The notes beneath the pieces were generated by a model, which had not been told where the DNA came from, did no database searches, and saw only the letters and a list, made by a program, of their open reading frames with translations. A stretch of 64,000 nt of DNA from an uncultured SAR116 cluster alpha proteobacterium (lineage in GTDB: Bacteria > Pseudomonadota > Alphaproteobacteria > Puniceispirillales > Puniceispirillaceae). Numbering within the stretch: the first letter of the stretch is position 1; every line of letters begins with the position of its first letter. A program made the position numbers and the translations under genes. Below are positions 1-12,788 of the stretch, piece after piece. The stretch is taken from contig CACCQD010000005.1 of NCBI GenBank assembly GCA_902547925.1, positions 1 to 64,000 on the forward strand, in the 5' to 3' direction.

Positions 1-275
1 CGCGCCAGCGCGCCGGCAACTTCATTCAGCAAACCTGTCTGCAGGGCTTCGCCAAGCGAGGCGTTCGGCATGAAACTGCGCCGCGTCCGGTCAAACTGGA
101 TGGCCACCTCAGCCGGTGATTTGCTCTCTTCGCCAGCGGAAATCGCTTTGTCGCTACCGCCGATCAATCCAGTCGTGACATCGCCGACACCCCAAAGGGC
201 AAAGCCTGCAGCCAGAAACAGAAGAAAGACTTTCATTATTGGCGATTTTACACCGCCACGCATTGCACCAAGCAT
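1..275 (-). CDS. ppiD: PpiD/SurA-type peptidyl-prolyl isomerase, N-terminal part (runs off the window)
   Basis: Reading the minus strand from an ATG at 275 gives 91 codons open to the window edge. The protein begins with a short polar stretch, then a membrane anchor (about residues 14-33, KVFLLFLAAGFALWGVGDV), and continues into a helical periplasmic region (RRSFMPNASLGEALQTGLLN). An anchor ending in WGVGD is typical of the SurA_N_3/PpiD chaperones that alphaproteobacteria keep divergent from tpiA. The likely role is folding of exported proteins at the inner-membrane periplasmic face. The catalytic parvulin domain would lie outside the window and cannot be checked. The start is chosen because it gives the usual short N-tail; an in-frame ATG at 263 is possible. 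Confidence 0.75.
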   Translation of the reverse strand, partial: MLGAMRGGVKSPIMKVFLLFLAAGFALWGVGDVTTGLIGGSDKAISAGEESKSPAEVAIQFDRTRRSFMPNASLGEALQTGLLNEVAGALA

Positions 276-602
276 TGGATCACCCTTTTTCAACTGGAAC
301 CGTCATTCTCACGGTTCTGTGGAGTCGCCAGACTCCCTGGGATTAATAAACTAGGAGCCTGTTTTATAGGTTGGCGCCCTTGCGAGCAACTTTATTTAGG
401 CCTGTAAACGCAAAACTTACCGGCAAAAAAAGCGCCAAACCAGCAACAGGACCCTCGGGCAGGATGACTTGCCGATGATAGCGGGGGGATCGGATGCAGA
501 CTGGACAAAAAACCCGGCTTTGCCAGCCCCGCCCCGTTGATTTTCAACGACCAAACGGTCAACCTATGGAGCTTGTTCAGATCTCGAGTGGGGGAGGGAT
601 AA
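276..602. promoter_or_regulatory. Divergent ppiD/tpiA intergenic region with a hairpin
   Basis: This 327-bp spacer separates two divergent genes and should hold both promoters. A perfect 6-bp inverted repeat with a 4-base loop (GGAGTCGCCAGACTCC) lies at 321-336 and could be an operator or a transcript hairpin. TTGCGA at 380-385, 17 bases, then TGTAAA at 403-408 is a weak sigma70-like candidate for tpiA. A strong Shine-Dalgarno (GGGGGAGGG) sits just before the tpiA ATG. I see no gene here. Confidence 0.4.
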
Positions 603-1328
603 ATGATCGTTGCCGCAAATTGGAAAATGAATCCGGAATTGTCGGTGGCGGCAAAGCTGGCCAGCGATTATTGTGCCGCCTCCATTGCGGGGGTCACCCG
701 CATTCTGTTTGCACCGCACCCCTATCTGGTTCCCATTGGGGTGCGCCTTGAGGGTTCCGGCATACTGCTGGGTGGGCAGGATTGTCATCCATCGGCATTC
801 GGTGCGCACACTGGTGATGTGTCAACCGGTATGCTGCGTGATTGCGGCGCATCAGTGGTTCTTCTTGGCCATTCAGAGCGCCGCGCCGATCATGGTGAGA
901 CCAGCAAGCTGGTCTTCGCCAAAGCTGTGCAGGCATTTTCGTCAAGCCTGTCCGTCATGATCTGCGTTGGTGAGACATTGGCTCAACGCGAGGCAGGCAA
1001 CGCACTGGCGACCGTGCTTGACCAGCTTGCTATTTCGGTTCCACCAACGCTTCCAACAACGGCGCTGACCATCGCCTATGAGCCGGTCTGGGCCATCGGC
1101 ACCGGCAAGGTGGCAGCGGCGGTTGAGATCGCCGAGATGCACCTAGGCATCCGGGGCTGGCTTGATGAGGCGGGTTTTGATCAGACGAAAATTCTGTATG
1201 GCGGGTCGGTCAAGCCGGGAAATGCGGCGGAAATCTTTGCCGTACCGCATGTTGATGGCGCCCTTGTCGGCGGTGCCAGCCTGATTGCAGCTGATTTTGA
1301 TAGCATCTGCGCTGCGGCAGCCGGCTGA
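603..1328 (+). CDS. tpiA: Triosephosphate isomerase
   Basis: This glycolytic/gluconeogenic enzyme interconverts dihydroxyacetone phosphate and glyceraldehyde 3-phosphate in the cytosol. The 241-residue length fits the family. It opens with AANWKMN (substrate Asn/Lys), carries the electrophilic His in LLGHSERR and the catalytic Glu in YEPVWAIGTG, and has the phosphate-binding loop in YGGSVKPGN. The ATG is preceded by a strong purine-rich ribosome binding site. It heads the conserved run tpiA-secG-pyrG-kdsA-eno. The stop codon touches a 12-bp tandem repeat (see 1325-1372). Confidence 0.97.
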   Translation: MIVAANWKMNPELSVAAKLASDYCAASIAGVTRILFAPHPYLVPIGVRLEGSGILLGGQDCHPSAFGAHTGDVSTGMLRDCGASVVLLGHSERRADHGETSKLVFAKAVQAFSSSLSVMICVGETLAQREAGNALATVLDQLAISVPPTLPTTALTIAYEPVWAIGTGKVAAAVEIAEMHLGIRGWLDEAGFDQTKILYGGSVKPGNAAEIFAVPHVDGALVGGASLIAADFDSICAAAAG

Positions 1329-1372
1329 TCTGCTTTCTGATCTGCTTTCTGATCTGCTTTCTGAGCTGGTTT
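1325..1372 (+). repeat. 12-bp tandem repeat after tpiA (four units)
   Basis: Three perfect copies of CTGATCTGCTTT at 1325-1336, 1337-1348 and 1349-1360 are followed by a degenerate fourth (CTGAGCTGGTTT). The array begins at the last tpiA codons and includes the stop codon, so it looks like slippage duplication of the gene end. No function is evident. Confidence 0.85.
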
Positions 1373-1403
1373 TTGGGTGCACCTGTAAGCTGTCGCAATT
1401 TGC

Positions 1404-1432
1404 TTGAAATACCGTGGCTGAGGCCATATAAA
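1404..1432 (+). promoter_or_regulatory. Sigma70-type promoter candidate for secG
   Basis: TTGAAA at 1404-1409, an exact 17-base spacer, and TATAAA at 1427-1432 match the housekeeping promoter consensus well. It would give an untranslated leader of about 70 nt before the secG ATG at 1508. This is motif evidence only. Confidence 0.55.
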
Positions 1433-1507
1433 AGCGCCATCTGAAGACTGTGGGCCCTGGATGCTGGCCCTGAATGCTAGCCCTTTATTGACTAACGGAC
1501 GTGGTTC

Positions 1508-1822
1508 ATGGAAACGCTTGTTCTGACTATTCACATTCTGATCGCCCTTGGCCTCGTTGGCTCGGTGCTGCTACAGCGCTCCGAAGGCGGCGGCCTCGGC
1601 ATTGGCGGCGGCGGCGGCGGTGGTGGTGGGTTCATGACGGCCCGGGGCACAGCCAATCTGATGACCCGCGTGACAGCAGTTCTTGCCGCCTGTTTCTTTG
1701 CGACCTCGATCATCCTTGCCATCATGGCAGGAGCAGGCACCGAAAGCGCCTCCATCGTTGACGAGGTGATCAAGGAGACGCCAGCGCCCGCATCTGGTCC
1801 CACTGTCCCTACAGATCAGTAA
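1508..1822 (+). CDS. secG: Preprotein translocase subunit SecG
   Basis: Small membrane component of the SecYEG channel that stimulates protein export. The 104 residues contain TM1 (about 3-20, VLTIHILIALGLVGSVLL), the conserved QRSEGGGLGIGGG cytoplasmic loop with an unbroken nine-glycine run, the FMTARGTANLMTR motif, and TM2 (about 54-72). A short acidic/proline tail follows, as usual in alphaproteobacteria. It lies between tpiA and pyrG as in relatives. An 18-bp duplication spans its stop codon (1811-1846). Confidence 0.93.
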   Translation: METLVLTIHILIALGLVGSVLLQRSEGGGLGIGGGGGGGGGFMTARGTANLMTRVTAVLAACFFATSIILAIMAGAGTESASIVDEVIKETPAPASGPTVPTDQ

Positions 1823-1846
1823 GTTCCCACAGATCAATAAGTTTCA
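1811..1846 (+). repeat. 18-bp direct duplication across the secG stop codon
   Basis: ACAGATCAGTAAGTTCCC (1811-1828) is followed directly by a near copy, ACAGATCAATAAGTTTCA (1829-1846). The first copy contains the secG TAA, so the duplication repeats the stop codon in the 3' region. It resembles the other short duplications in this genome. Confidence 0.75.
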
Positions 1847-1880
1847 ACGGATGTATAACAACGCTCAAACAGACGGCTGT

Positions 1881-1908
1881 TTGTCAAGCCAGCTGTACCT
1901 ACTAAAAT
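1881..1908 (+). promoter_or_regulatory. Sigma70-type promoter candidate for pyrG
   Basis: TTGTCA (1881-1886), a 16-base spacer and TAAAAT (1903-1908) lie about 60 bases upstream of the pyrG ATG at 1970. This is a good consensus match, supported by sequence only. Confidence 0.45.
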
Positions 1909-1918
1909 TAAAACATGA

Positions 1919-3598
<1,680 letters not shown>

Positions 3599-3637
3599 GC
3601 GGCTTTTGTGATGGCCCGAAAGGAGGCTCGCAGGATC

Positions 3638-4462
3638 ATGACTGAAATGCACATCCGTGACGTGCCTTGTGGCGCTGACCATCCGTTGATGCTGATTGCC
3701 GGTCCCTGCCAGATTGAGGGTCTCGACCATGCCCTTTCATGTGCCAGCCATATTGCCAAGATAGCTTCCGCCGTCGGCATGGGGTTCATCTATAAATCCT
3801 CCTTTGACAAGGCCAATCGCACCTCGGCAAATGCGGCGCGCGGCATTGGCATGGATGAGGGGCTGGCGATCATGGCGCGGGTCCGTGATGAGCTTGGTTG
3901 CCCGGTTCTGAGTGATGTCCATCTGCCCGCACAATGCGCCCCGGCGGCCGAGGCGCTTGATGTCCTGCAAATTCCGGCCTTTCTCTGCCGCCAGACTGAT
4001 CTGTTGCTGGCGGCTGCGGCCACTGGTGCTGTCGTCAATATCAAGAAAGGGCAGTTTCTTGCCCCCTGGGACATGGCACATGTCGCCGCCAAAGTTACCG
4101 GCGCTGGCAATGCGCGCGTCATGCTGACCGAGCGCGGCACCTCCTTTGGCTACAACGCGCTTGTCTCTGACATGCGCGCTCTGCCTGAAATGGCAAAACT
4201 TGGCCATCCGGTGATTTTTGATGCGACCCATTCGGTGCAGCAACCGGGTGGCCTTGGTGGCAGCTCGGGAGGCAAGCGCGAATTTGTTCCGGTGTTGGCG
4301 CGCGCGGCGGTTGCCGTTGGTGTTGAGGGGCTGTTCATGGAAGCGCATGAGGACCCTGATAATGCCCCGTCTGATGGCCCGAATATGGTGCCGCTGGATG
4401 CCATGGAGGGCGTGCTTTCCCGCCTGCAACGCATTGACACCGCTCGTCGTGAGGCGCTTTGA
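3638..4462 (+). CDS. kdsA: 3-deoxy-8-phosphooctulonate (KDO-8-P) synthase
   Basis: Condenses phosphoenolpyruvate with arabinose 5-phosphate to make KDO-8-phosphate for the lipopolysaccharide core. The 274-residue product carries [10 protein letters not shown], the [11 protein letters not shown] substrate loop, a Cys in [10 protein letters not shown], and the [12 protein letters not shown] motif. The ATG at 3638 is chosen because AGGAGG lies 11 bases upstream (3621-3626). In-frame GTG/ATG codons at 3608 and 3611 would add ten residues and have no comparable site. KDO synthesis implies an LPS-bearing outer membrane. Confidence 0.96.
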   Translation: MTEMHIRDVPCGADHPLMLIAGPCQIEGLDHALSCASHIAKIASAVGMGFIYKSSFDKANRTSANAARGIGMDEGLAIMARVRDELGCPVLSDVHLPAQCAPAAEALDVLQIPAFLCRQTDLLLAAAATGAVVNIKKGQFLAPWDMAHVAAKVTGAGNARVMLTERGTSFGYNALVSDMRALPEMAKLGHPVIFDATHSVQQPGGLGGSSGGKREFVPVLARAAVAVGVEGLFMEAHEDPDNAPSDGPNMVPLDAMEGVLSRLQRIDTARREAL

Positions 4463-4532
4463 CCATAATCAGGAGGCCTCGGACTGCCGGCTTACGGCAA
4501 CTCCCGGCCTTAAACCCCAAGCATTAGGATAA

Positions 4533-5816
<1,284 letters not shown>

Positions 5817-6017
5817 TGATCACTTACCCCCCCCCCACCCACCGAATGTCCCTAATCTTGCCGGTCTGCCCGATGACCGGTGGCAAGGCATGTTTTGCCC
5901 AAGGAAAATCCACCTGATTGAAGGAGCCCGGCGATTCGCTTTTTGCTTGACCGGACGAATCGGCTTTGATTCAATGGCGTTATTCGGGATTGCAGGGCAC
6001 AAGAGTTCAAAGCGCTT

Positions 6018-6326
6018 ATGTACAGGATGATCAGAAAACCACTCGCCTATGCCAGCAGTTTTGTCCTGCTTGGAACCCTGGTGGTGTTTTTTGGCTTTCA
6101 CACGATCGCTGGTGAGCGGGGGATTCTGGCACAGCCCGAACTTGATCGCAAAATTCAACTCGCTGAGGAGCGGTTGATGCTGCTGGACAAGCACCAGACC
6201 TATCTCACTCACCGGATTTCATTGATGCAGAGCGAGACCCTCGATGCCGATATTCTTGAGGAAATGGCAAGGGCTGAGCTTGGTCTCTATTCTCCCGATG
6301 ATGTGATTATTTCAATTGATCTTTAA
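6018..6326 (+). CDS. ftsB: Cell-division protein FtsB (DivIC family septum initiator)
   Basis: Small bitopic membrane protein of the FtsQLB divisome subcomplex. The 102 residues comprise a basic N-tail, one membrane segment (about 11-28, ASSFVLLGTLVVFFGFHT), a periplasmic coiled coil (residues 37-75, ELDRKIQLAEERLMLLDKHQ) and a conserved end with EEMARAELGLYSPDDVI. A DivIC-type gene between eno and pdhA is standard in alphaproteobacteria. The 201-base spacer before it contains a run of ten C residues just after eno (5827-5836) and no recognised signal. Confidence 0.88.
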   Translation: MYRMIRKPLAYASSFVLLGTLVVFFGFHTIAGERGILAQPELDRKIQLAEERLMLLDKHQTYLTHRISLMQSETLDADILEEMARAELGLYSPDDVIISIDL

Positions 6327-6521
6327 GATTTGAAATATTAGGAATAATGTCCGCATTCATTCAATAAACTGAAATCTGGTTTAATTATAAAAAATATAAT
6401 AAAAACAATAAAATAAAATTATTGCAAAAATGTCAAATTCGTTAAATTCTTGCCTCACGGAACAGGTGTTGCCCGGCATTGCGGTCAGGTTTTATTACTG
6501 TTGGTTCTAGGGAGCAGATAA
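6327..6521 (+). promoter_or_regulatory. AT-rich upstream region of the pdh operon
   Basis: This 195-base spacer is strikingly AT-rich against the surrounding genes (long A/T runs at about 6381-6450) and precedes the four-gene pyruvate dehydrogenase operon, so it probably holds its main promoter. TTGCAA at 6422-6427 is a possible -35 but its partner is poor. No operator was identified. Confidence 0.4.
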
Positions 6522-7592
6522 ATGGTGCAGAAAGCCACAACACCGCGCAAAAAGAAGCCTGGTCGCCCACCGAAGGCCATCGCCACCGGCCGAAACGATA
6601 TACCGACCACCGAAGATTTGACCGCGATGTATCATGACATGCTGTTGATCCGCCGGTTTGAGGAAAAGGCTGGACAGCTTTACGGCATGGGGCAGATTGG
6701 AGGGTTCTGCCACCTCTATATTGGCCAGGAAGCTGTCGTTGTCGGCCTGCAATCGGCGTCAAAGACCGGTGATACGGTTGTCACCTCCTACCGTGACCAC
6801 GGTCACATGCTCGCTTGCGGTATGGATGCCGATGGTGTGATGGCTGAGTTGACGGGCCGCGAGGGTGGCTATTCGCGCGGCAAGGGTGGCTCGATGCACA
6901 TGTTCAGCCGGGAAAAGAAATTCTTTGGGGGTCATGGCATTGTCGGTGCCCAGGTGCCGATCGGTTGCGGTCTGGCTTTTTCCCACAAATACAAAGACGA
7001 GGCCAATGTCTGCATGACCTATCTCGGGGATGGGGCGGTCAATCAGGGACAGGTCTATGAAAGTTTCAACATGGCCGCCCTGTGGGATCTGCCCTGTCTG
7101 TTCGTCATCGAGAACAACCAATATGGCATGGGAACAGCGGTGACCAGAGCGGCCGCGGGGCCTGCCCTTGCGGAACGTGGCTCGGCGTATGGCATTCCGG
7201 GCAAACAGGTCGATGGCATGGATGTGCTTGCCGTTCGCGAGGCCGGGCTTGAGGCGCTGGCGCATTGCCGTGAGGGAAAAGGCCCTTTTATCCTTGAGAT
7301 GAAGACCTATCGCTATCGCGGTCATTCAATGTCTGATCCAGCGAAGTACCGCACCCGGGAGGAGGTTAACGCCATGCGCAAGCAGCATGATCCGATCGAC
7401 CAGCTGCGTGAGCTTCTGATCATGCAGAACGTCAAGGAGGAGGCACTCAAGGCAATTGATAGCGAGGTCAAGGCCGTGGTCACTAAGGCCACCGAATTTG
7501 CCCAGACCAGTTCGGAGCCCGATCCGTCTGAATTGTTTACCGATATCCTGTTGCCAGTGTCTTGCGGTACAGCCGCATCAACGGAGGCGTAA
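6522..7592 (+). CDS. pdhA: Pyruvate dehydrogenase E1 component, alpha subunit
   Basis: Thiamine-diphosphate enzyme that decarboxylates pyruvate and passes the acetyl group to lipoyl-E2. The 356 residues show the E1-alpha signatures: [27 protein letters not shown], the ThDP/Mg motif [20 protein letters not shown]...ENN, and the phosphorylation-loop equivalent [15 protein letters not shown]. The first ~25 residues are a basic extension ([10 protein letters not shown]) not needed for catalysis. It starts the pdhA-pdhB-pdhC-lpd-lipA series with only 2 bases before pdhB. Confidence 0.96.
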   Translation: MVQKATTPRKKKPGRPPKAIATGRNDIPTTEDLTAMYHDMLLIRRFEEKAGQLYGMGQIGGFCHLYIGQEAVVVGLQSASKTGDTVVTSYRDHGHMLACGMDADGVMAELTGREGGYSRGKGGSMHMFSREKKFFGGHGIVGAQVPIGCGLAFSHKYKDEANVCMTYLGDGAVNQGQVYESFNMAALWDLPCLFVIENNQYGMGTAVTRAAAGPALAERGSAYGIPGKQVDGMDVLAVREAGLEALAHCREGKGPFILEMKTYRYRGHSMSDPAKYRTREEVNAMRKQHDPIDQLRELLIMQNVKEEALKAIDSEVKAVVTKATEFAQTSSEPDPSELFTDILLPVSCGTAASTEA

Positions 7593-7594
7593 TC

Positions 7595-8953
7595 ATGGCC
7601 GTCGAAATCAGGATGCCGGCGCTTTCCCCGACAATGGAAGAGGGAACTTTGGCCAAATGGTTGGTCGCTGAGGGTGATGAAGTGCGCTCTGGCGATGTGA
7701 TTGCTGAGATCGAAACCGACAAGGCGACGATGGAGGTCGAGGCCGCTGACGATGGCCGTGTGGGAACGCTGCTCGTTGCCGCCGGTGCCCAGAACGTTAA
7801 GGTCAATGCGCTTATCGCCATTCTGCTGGCTGAAGGTGAGGCGGCAGGCACCACACCCACAGCCGCAGCATCCACACTCGAAGCATCCAATACCCCCGAA
7901 ATGCTTACACCGGCGCCAGCCGTTGAGGCGATTGCAGCTGAGGCTGACTGGACCGGGGCAACGGCCAATGTCACCGTGCGCGAGGCTTTGCGTGACGCGA
8001 TGGCTGAGGAAATGCGCCGCGATGACAATGTGTTCGTGATGGGTGAGGAAGTTGCAGAATATCAAGGTGCCTACAAGGTCACCCAGGGTCTGCTTGCCGA
8101 ATTTGGGCCAAAGCGCGTGATTGATACGCCGATCACCGAACAGGGTTTTGCCGGTCTCGGCGTTGGCGCTGCCTTTGGTGAGCTGCGCCCGGTTATCGAG
8201 TTCATGACCTTCAATTTCGCCATGCAGGCGATTGACCAGATTATCAATTCCGCTGCCAAGACGCTCTATATGTCGGGTGGTCAGATGGGCTGTCCGATCG
8301 TCTTTCGCGGGCCGAATGGAGCCGCCAGCCGTGTCGCCGCCCAGCATTCGCAATGCTATGCCAGCTGGTATGCGCATTGTCCCGGGCTGAAGGTTGTCGC
8401 GCCATGGTCGGCTGCCGATGCCAAGGGATTGTTGAAAGCCGCCATCCGTGATCCCAATCCTGTGATCTTCCTCGAAAATGAGGTGATGTATGGCCAGAGC
8501 TTTGATATCCCCGAGGATGATGACTGGGTCGTGCCGATCGGCAAGGCCAAAATCGACCGTGTGGGAAGTGACGTCACGATTGTCGCCTTTTCGATTATGG
8601 TTGGCCGTGCGCTTGCCGCCGCCGAGACACTGGCCGAGCAGGGAGTTTCCGCCGAGGTGATTGATCTTCGGACAATCCGGCCGCTGGACAGCGACACCAT
8701 CATCGCCTCCGTTCGCAAGACCTCTCGGCTTGTCACCTGCGAGGAGGGTTTTCCTTTCGCCGGTCTTGGCTCAGAGATTGCCATGCAGGTTATGGAACAT
8801 GCCTTTGACTGGCTTGATGCGCCGATAGCCCGTGTGACCGGCGAGGATGTGCCGATGCCCTATGCGGCCAATCTGGAAAAGCTGGCATTGCCGCAGATTG
8901 AAGATATCGTCGCCACGGTACTGGCGACCTGCGATGGGTTCAGGGGAGCGTAA
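7595..8953 (+). CDS. pdhB: Pyruvate dehydrogenase E1 component, beta subunit with N-terminal lipoyl domain
   Basis: Partner of PdhA. Residues 1-80 are a biotin/lipoyl domain with the lipoylated Lys in [11 protein letters not shown], then an Ala/Pro linker (about 82-120), then the transketolase-like beta domain ([45 protein letters not shown]) and the C-terminal domain ([10 protein letters not shown]). An extra lipoyl domain on E1-beta is an alphaproteobacterial trait. The ATG at 7595 is chosen because GGAGG lies at 7582-7586 and the sequence then begins [14 protein letters not shown], like PdhC. Confidence 0.96.
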   Translation: MAVEIRMPALSPTMEEGTLAKWLVAEGDEVRSGDVIAEIETDKATMEVEAADDGRVGTLLVAAGAQNVKVNALIAILLAEGEAAGTTPTAAASTLEASNTPEMLTPAPAVEAIAAEADWTGATANVTVREALRDAMAEEMRRDDNVFVMGEEVAEYQGAYKVTQGLLAEFGPKRVIDTPITEQGFAGLGVGAAFGELRPVIEFMTFNFAMQAIDQIINSAAKTLYMSGGQMGCPIVFRGPNGAASRVAAQHSQCYASWYAHCPGLKVVAPWSAADAKGLLKAAIRDPNPVIFLENEVMYGQSFDIPEDDDWVVPIGKAKIDRVGSDVTIVAFSIMVGRALAAAETLAEQGVSAEVIDLRTIRPLDSDTIIASVRKTSRLVTCEEGFPFAGLGSEIAMQVMEHAFDWLDAPIARVTGEDVPMPYAANLEKLALPQIEDIVATVLATCDGFRGA

Positions 8954-8954
8954 G

Positions 8955-10310
8955 ATGGCAGTTGAGATCAAAATGCCTGCTCTCTCTCCGACCATGGAGA
9001 CGGGAACAGTGGCCACTTGGAATGTCGCTGTCGGCGATGAAGTGCGCTCTGGCGATGTGATTGCCGAGATCGAGACCGACAAGGCGACAATGGAGGTTGA
9101 GGCTGTGGAAGAGGGCGTCATTGCCAGCATCCTGATCGCCGCTGGCAGTGAAAATATCGCTGTCGGCACGGTGATCGCCCGTCTTGCCGAGGATGGCGAG
9201 GATCCGGCCAGCGTTGCTGCGGCCCCACAACATCCCTTCCCCTCAACCAACCAGCCTGACCCTGCACCTCACTCAGCCCCCGCATCAACTCCCGAACCAG
9301 TGCCCGCATCAGCCACCGAAACTCCAACCCCAGCTGCAACCACGTCCTCGGCCCAGCCGGCAGCAGCTGCGTCTGTGGGATCAAGTGGCGGCGCTGGCCG
9401 GATCTTCGCCAGCCCGCTTGCGAGGCGCATTGCGGCAGACCACAATCTTGATCTGGCGGCCCTTTCCGGCAGTGGTCCCCATGGGCGGATCCTGCGGGCC
9501 GATGTTGAGACTGCGGTTACTGCCTTAGCTACTGCCTCAGCTACTCCCCCCGGCATTGCACCGGGCGTGACCTCTGGTGGCATGGGCGTTCCTGCTGCAA
9601 TCGGCGCGCCTCTGGCGGCTCCGGGTGCCAGCGAGCTGATACCCAATAGCCAGATGCGCAAAATCATTGCCGAGCGTCTGCAACAATCCAAACAGACAGC
9701 CCCGCATTTCTATCTGACGGTCGATTGTAAGATTGACCAGCTTCTGCAGTCGCGCGAACAGCTCAATGCACTTGTCGAGGATGGTGTGAAGATATCGGTC
9801 AATGATCTGGTGATCAGTGCGGCGGCGCAGGCATTGATCAAGGTGCCGGAGGCAAATGCCTCATGGGAGGGTGATCACACCCGCCTCTTTACGCATGCCG
9901 ATATCTCGATGGCGGTGGCCATTGACGGCGGTCTGATCACGCCGGTGATCTGGGCGGCGGAGAAAAAGGGCCTTGCCGAGTTGTCGCAGATCAGCCGCGA
10001 TCTGGCGGCGCGCGCGCGCTCAGGCAGCCTTGCACCTGAGGAATTTACTGGCGGCAGCTTCACCATCTCCAATCTTGGCATGTTTGGCGTGCGGGAATTT
10101 GCCGCCGTGATCAACCCACCTCAAGGGGCCATTCTGGCTGTCGGCGCCGGCGAGCAACGCCCGATTGTCCGTGATGGCGCACTTGCCGTTGCCACGGTGA
10201 TGACTGTAACAATGTCCTGTGATCACCGGGCAGTGGATGGTGCGGTTGGAGCGCGGTGGTTGCAATCATTCAAATCCTTTATCGAGAATCCGGTGACGAT
10301 GCTCCTCTAG
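8955..10310 (+). CDS. pdhC: Dihydrolipoamide acetyltransferase (PDH E2)
   Basis: E2 core of the pyruvate dehydrogenase complex; transfers acetyl from lipoyl-Lys to CoA. Order: lipoyl domain (about 1-80, [15 protein letters not shown]), a long Ala/Pro/Thr linker, an E3/E1-binding domain ([29 protein letters not shown]), a second linker with a 12-bp internal duplication around 9525-9546, and the catalytic domain ending in the HRAVDGA active-site motif. At 451 residues it carries one lipoyl domain. The ATG lies one base after the pdhB stop, with AGGGGAG upstream. Confidence 0.96.
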   Translation: MAVEIKMPALSPTMETGTVATWNVAVGDEVRSGDVIAEIETDKATMEVEAVEEGVIASILIAAGSENIAVGTVIARLAEDGEDPASVAAAPQHPFPSTNQPDPAPHSAPASTPEPVPASATETPTPAATTSSAQPAAAASVGSSGGAGRIFASPLARRIAADHNLDLAALSGSGPHGRILRADVETAVTALATASATPPGIAPGVTSGGMGVPAAIGAPLAAPGASELIPNSQMRKIIAERLQQSKQTAPHFYLTVDCKIDQLLQSREQLNALVEDGVKISVNDLVISAAAQALIKVPEANASWEGDHTRLFTHADISMAVAIDGGLITPVIWAAEKKGLAELSQISRDLAARARSGSLAPEEFTGGSFTISNLGMFGVREFAAVINPPQGAILAVGAGEQRPIVRDGALAVATVMTVTMSCDHRAVDGAVGARWLQSFKSFIENPVTMLL

Positions 10311-10360
10311 GTGGGTTTTTTGGGATCATCCGTCACCGTATGCTCCAGTCAGGTTGGAAA

Positions 10361-11791
10361 ATGACAGACAAAATGACAGCTAAACAAAGTTTTGATATTA
10401 TAGTGATTGGCGGCGGGCCCGGCGGCTATGTGGCGGCGATCCGGGCGGCGCAGCTTGATTTGCGCGTTACCGTTGTGGAACGTGAACATCTGGGCGGTGT
10501 TTGCCTGAACTGGGGCTGTATTCCGACAAAGGCGCTTTTGCGGGCGGCGGAACTGCGCCATTCTCTGGACGAGATGCAGGATTTTGGCATAACCATTGGC
10601 GGCGAAATCTCAATTGACCTTGCCAAGGTTGTCAAACGCTCGCGCAAAGTGGCGGGCCGTCTTTCTGCTGGCGTTCAGTACCTGCTGAAAAAGAACAAAG
10701 TTACCCTGTTCGAGACCGAAGCAAAAATCGGCGCTGTGGCCAATGGCCTGCGCACCGTCACCCTGGCCACTGGCGAGAGCATCACCGCATCGCATGTGAT
10801 TATCGCCACCGGGGCGCGGGCGCGCAGCCTTCCCGGCATTGTTGCCGATGGCAAATCCATTCTTACCTACCGCGAGGCGATGGTCCCCGAGACCATGCCA
10901 AAATCGCTGCTGATCGTTGGGTCAGGCGCGATCGGCGCTGAATTTGCCTCCTTCTATCATGACATGGGCGTTGAGGTGACGCTGATTGAGGCGATGGACA
11001 CCATTCTGCCTGTCGAGGATGCGGAGATTTCCGCCATCGTCCAAAAGGCCTTTGCCAAGCGCGGAATCAAGATCATCACCGGGGCAAAATTGCGAAGCCT
11101 GACCAATGCCAGAAAAACAGGTGCCAACAAAACAACTGTTACCGCCACTTTTGAGGGATCAGGTAAGGATTTGATCGCTGAGCGCGCCATTCTGGCTGTC
11201 GGCATTATCGGCAATACCGAGAATCTGGGCCTTGAGGGCAGCGCCGTGGTTATTGACCGTGGGCATATTGTCACAGATCAATGGGCGGCGACGGCTGAGC
11301 CGGGTATCTATGCCATTGGTGATGTGACGGGGCCACCCTGGCTGGCGCACAAGGCCAGCCATGAGGGCATCATGTGTGTTGAAAAAATTGCTGGGCTGAA
11401 AAAGGCCCATCCGCTTGGTGCTGGTACGGTGCCGGGCTGCACCTATTGCCGGCCTCAAGTGGCCTCTGTCGGAATGACTGAGACCGCCGCAACCGAGGCT
11501 GGATATAAAATTAAGGTCGGGCGCTTTCCATTTGTCGGCAATGGTAAGGCGATTGCCATGGGCGATGATCAGGGCCTCGTCAAAACCATTTTCGATGAGA
11601 CAACGGGTGAATTGCTTGGTGCGCACATGGTCGGCCCGGAAGTGACCGAGCTCATTCAGGGTTATGCTGTCGCCCGCACGCTTGAGGCAACGGAGACCGA
11701 ATTGATGCAAACCATCTTCCCGCATCCGACCTTATCTGAGGCAATGCACGAATCAGTCCTTGACGCCTTTGACCGGGCCATCCATTTCTAG
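10361..11791 (+). CDS. lpdA: Dihydrolipoamide dehydrogenase (E3)
   Basis: FAD enzyme that reoxidises dihydrolipoamide of PDH and related complexes with NAD+. The 476 residues include the FAD Rossmann motif (IVIGGGPGGYVAAIRAAQL), the redox disulfide in GGVCLNWGCIPTK, an NAD-binding GSGAIGAEFASFY, and the C-terminal catalytic His-Glu pair in FPHPTLSEAMHE. Starts at 10340 and 10373 are also in frame; 10361 leaves a short tail before the Rossmann fold. It follows pdhC by 50 bases. Confidence 0.95.
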   Translation: MTDKMTAKQSFDIIVIGGGPGGYVAAIRAAQLDLRVTVVEREHLGGVCLNWGCIPTKALLRAAELRHSLDEMQDFGITIGGEISIDLAKVVKRSRKVAGRLSAGVQYLLKKNKVTLFETEAKIGAVANGLRTVTLATGESITASHVIIATGARARSLPGIVADGKSILTYREAMVPETMPKSLLIVGSGAIGAEFASFYHDMGVEVTLIEAMDTILPVEDAEISAIVQKAFAKRGIKIITGAKLRSLTNARKTGANKTTVTATFEGSGKDLIAERAILAVGIIGNTENLGLEGSAVVIDRGHIVTDQWAATAEPGIYAIGDVTGPPWLAHKASHEGIMCVEKIAGLKKAHPLGAGTVPGCTYCRPQVASVGMTETAATEAGYKIKVGRFPFVGNGKAIAMGDDQGLVKTIFDETTGELLGAHMVGPEVTELIQGYAVARTLEATETELMQTIFPHPTLSEAMHESVLDAFDRAIHF

Positions 11792-11833
11792 GGTGAAATG
11801 TTATCCCCCGCCTCATACCCTGGTTGATCTGCA

Positions 11834-12787
11834 ATGCCCCAACTCAATACTGCAAAGGGTGCCAAGCGCCATCCGGAAAAACGCCGAAATCCCGACCGGC
11901 CACAGCCGCGTCGCCCGGAATGGCTGCGGGTGAAAGCACCGGTATCGGCCGCCTATGCCGAAACGCGATCGCTGATGCGTGATCTCAATCTTGTCACGGT
12001 ATGCGAGGAGGCGGCCTGCCCCAATATCGGTGAATGCTGGGCACAGAAACATGCCACCATGATGATTCTTGGGTCGGTTTGCACGCGCGCCTGTGCGTTC
12101 TGCAATGTTGCCACTGGGCGGCCTGATGCGCTGGATATGGATGAGCCGGAAAGTGTGGCAAAAGCCGTTGCCTCGCTTGGTCTGCGCCATGTTGTCATCA
12201 CTTCGGTTGACCGTGATGATCTTGCCGATGGTGGCGCCGCGCATTTTGCTCGCACCATCGAATTCATCCGCCTTTATTCCGCCGGCACTACAATTGAAAT
12301 TCTCACCCCTGATTTTCTGCGTAAAGAGGGTGCGCTTGAGGTGGTCGTCGCAGTCCGTCCGGACGTGTTCAATCACAATATGGAAACCGTGCCGCGGCTC
12401 TACCCCCAGGTCAGGCCCGGTGCCCGTTATTTACACTCGCTGTCAATCCTGCAGCAGGTCAAAAAGCTCGACCCCTCCATCTTCACCAAATCAGGGATCA
12501 TGGTTGGCCTTGGCGAGGAGGATGACGAGGTTGGAAAGCTGATGGATGATTTGCGCAGTGCCGATGTGGATTTCATGACTATCGGCCAATATCTGCAACC
12601 CACGCCCAAACATGCCCCGGTTGACCGCTTTGTCAAACCAGAACTGTTTGACCGCTACGCCGCGCAGGGCCGGGCCAAGGGCTTTTTGCTGATGTCATCG
12701 ACACCGCTGACGCGCTCCTCCTACCACGCTGACGAGGATTTCGCCGCCTTGCAGCAGGCCCGCAATGCGGCATTGGCAGCCAGCTGA
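11834..12787 (+). CDS. lipA: Lipoyl synthase
   Basis: Radical SAM enzyme that inserts two sulfurs into octanoyl groups on lipoyl domains, completing cofactor supply for the PDH genes upstream. The 317 residues carry both iron-sulfur cluster motifs: the auxiliary-cluster Cys set in [12 protein letters not shown] and the SAM Cys set in [10 protein letters not shown]. The C-terminal [10 protein letters not shown] motif holds the serine ligand (RSSY). The next gene's ATG lies one base after its stop. Confidence 0.97.
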   Translation: MPQLNTAKGAKRHPEKRRNPDRPQPRRPEWLRVKAPVSAAYAETRSLMRDLNLVTVCEEAACPNIGECWAQKHATMMILGSVCTRACAFCNVATGRPDALDMDEPESVAKAVASLGLRHVVITSVDRDDLADGGAAHFARTIEFIRLYSAGTTIEILTPDFLRKEGALEVVVAVRPDVFNHNMETVPRLYPQVRPGARYLHSLSILQQVKKLDPSIFTKSGIMVGLGEEDDEVGKLMDDLRSADVDFMTIGQYLQPTPKHAPVDRFVKPELFDRYAAQGRAKGFLLMSSTPLTRSSYHADEDFAALQQARNAALAAS

Positions 12788-12788
12788 G

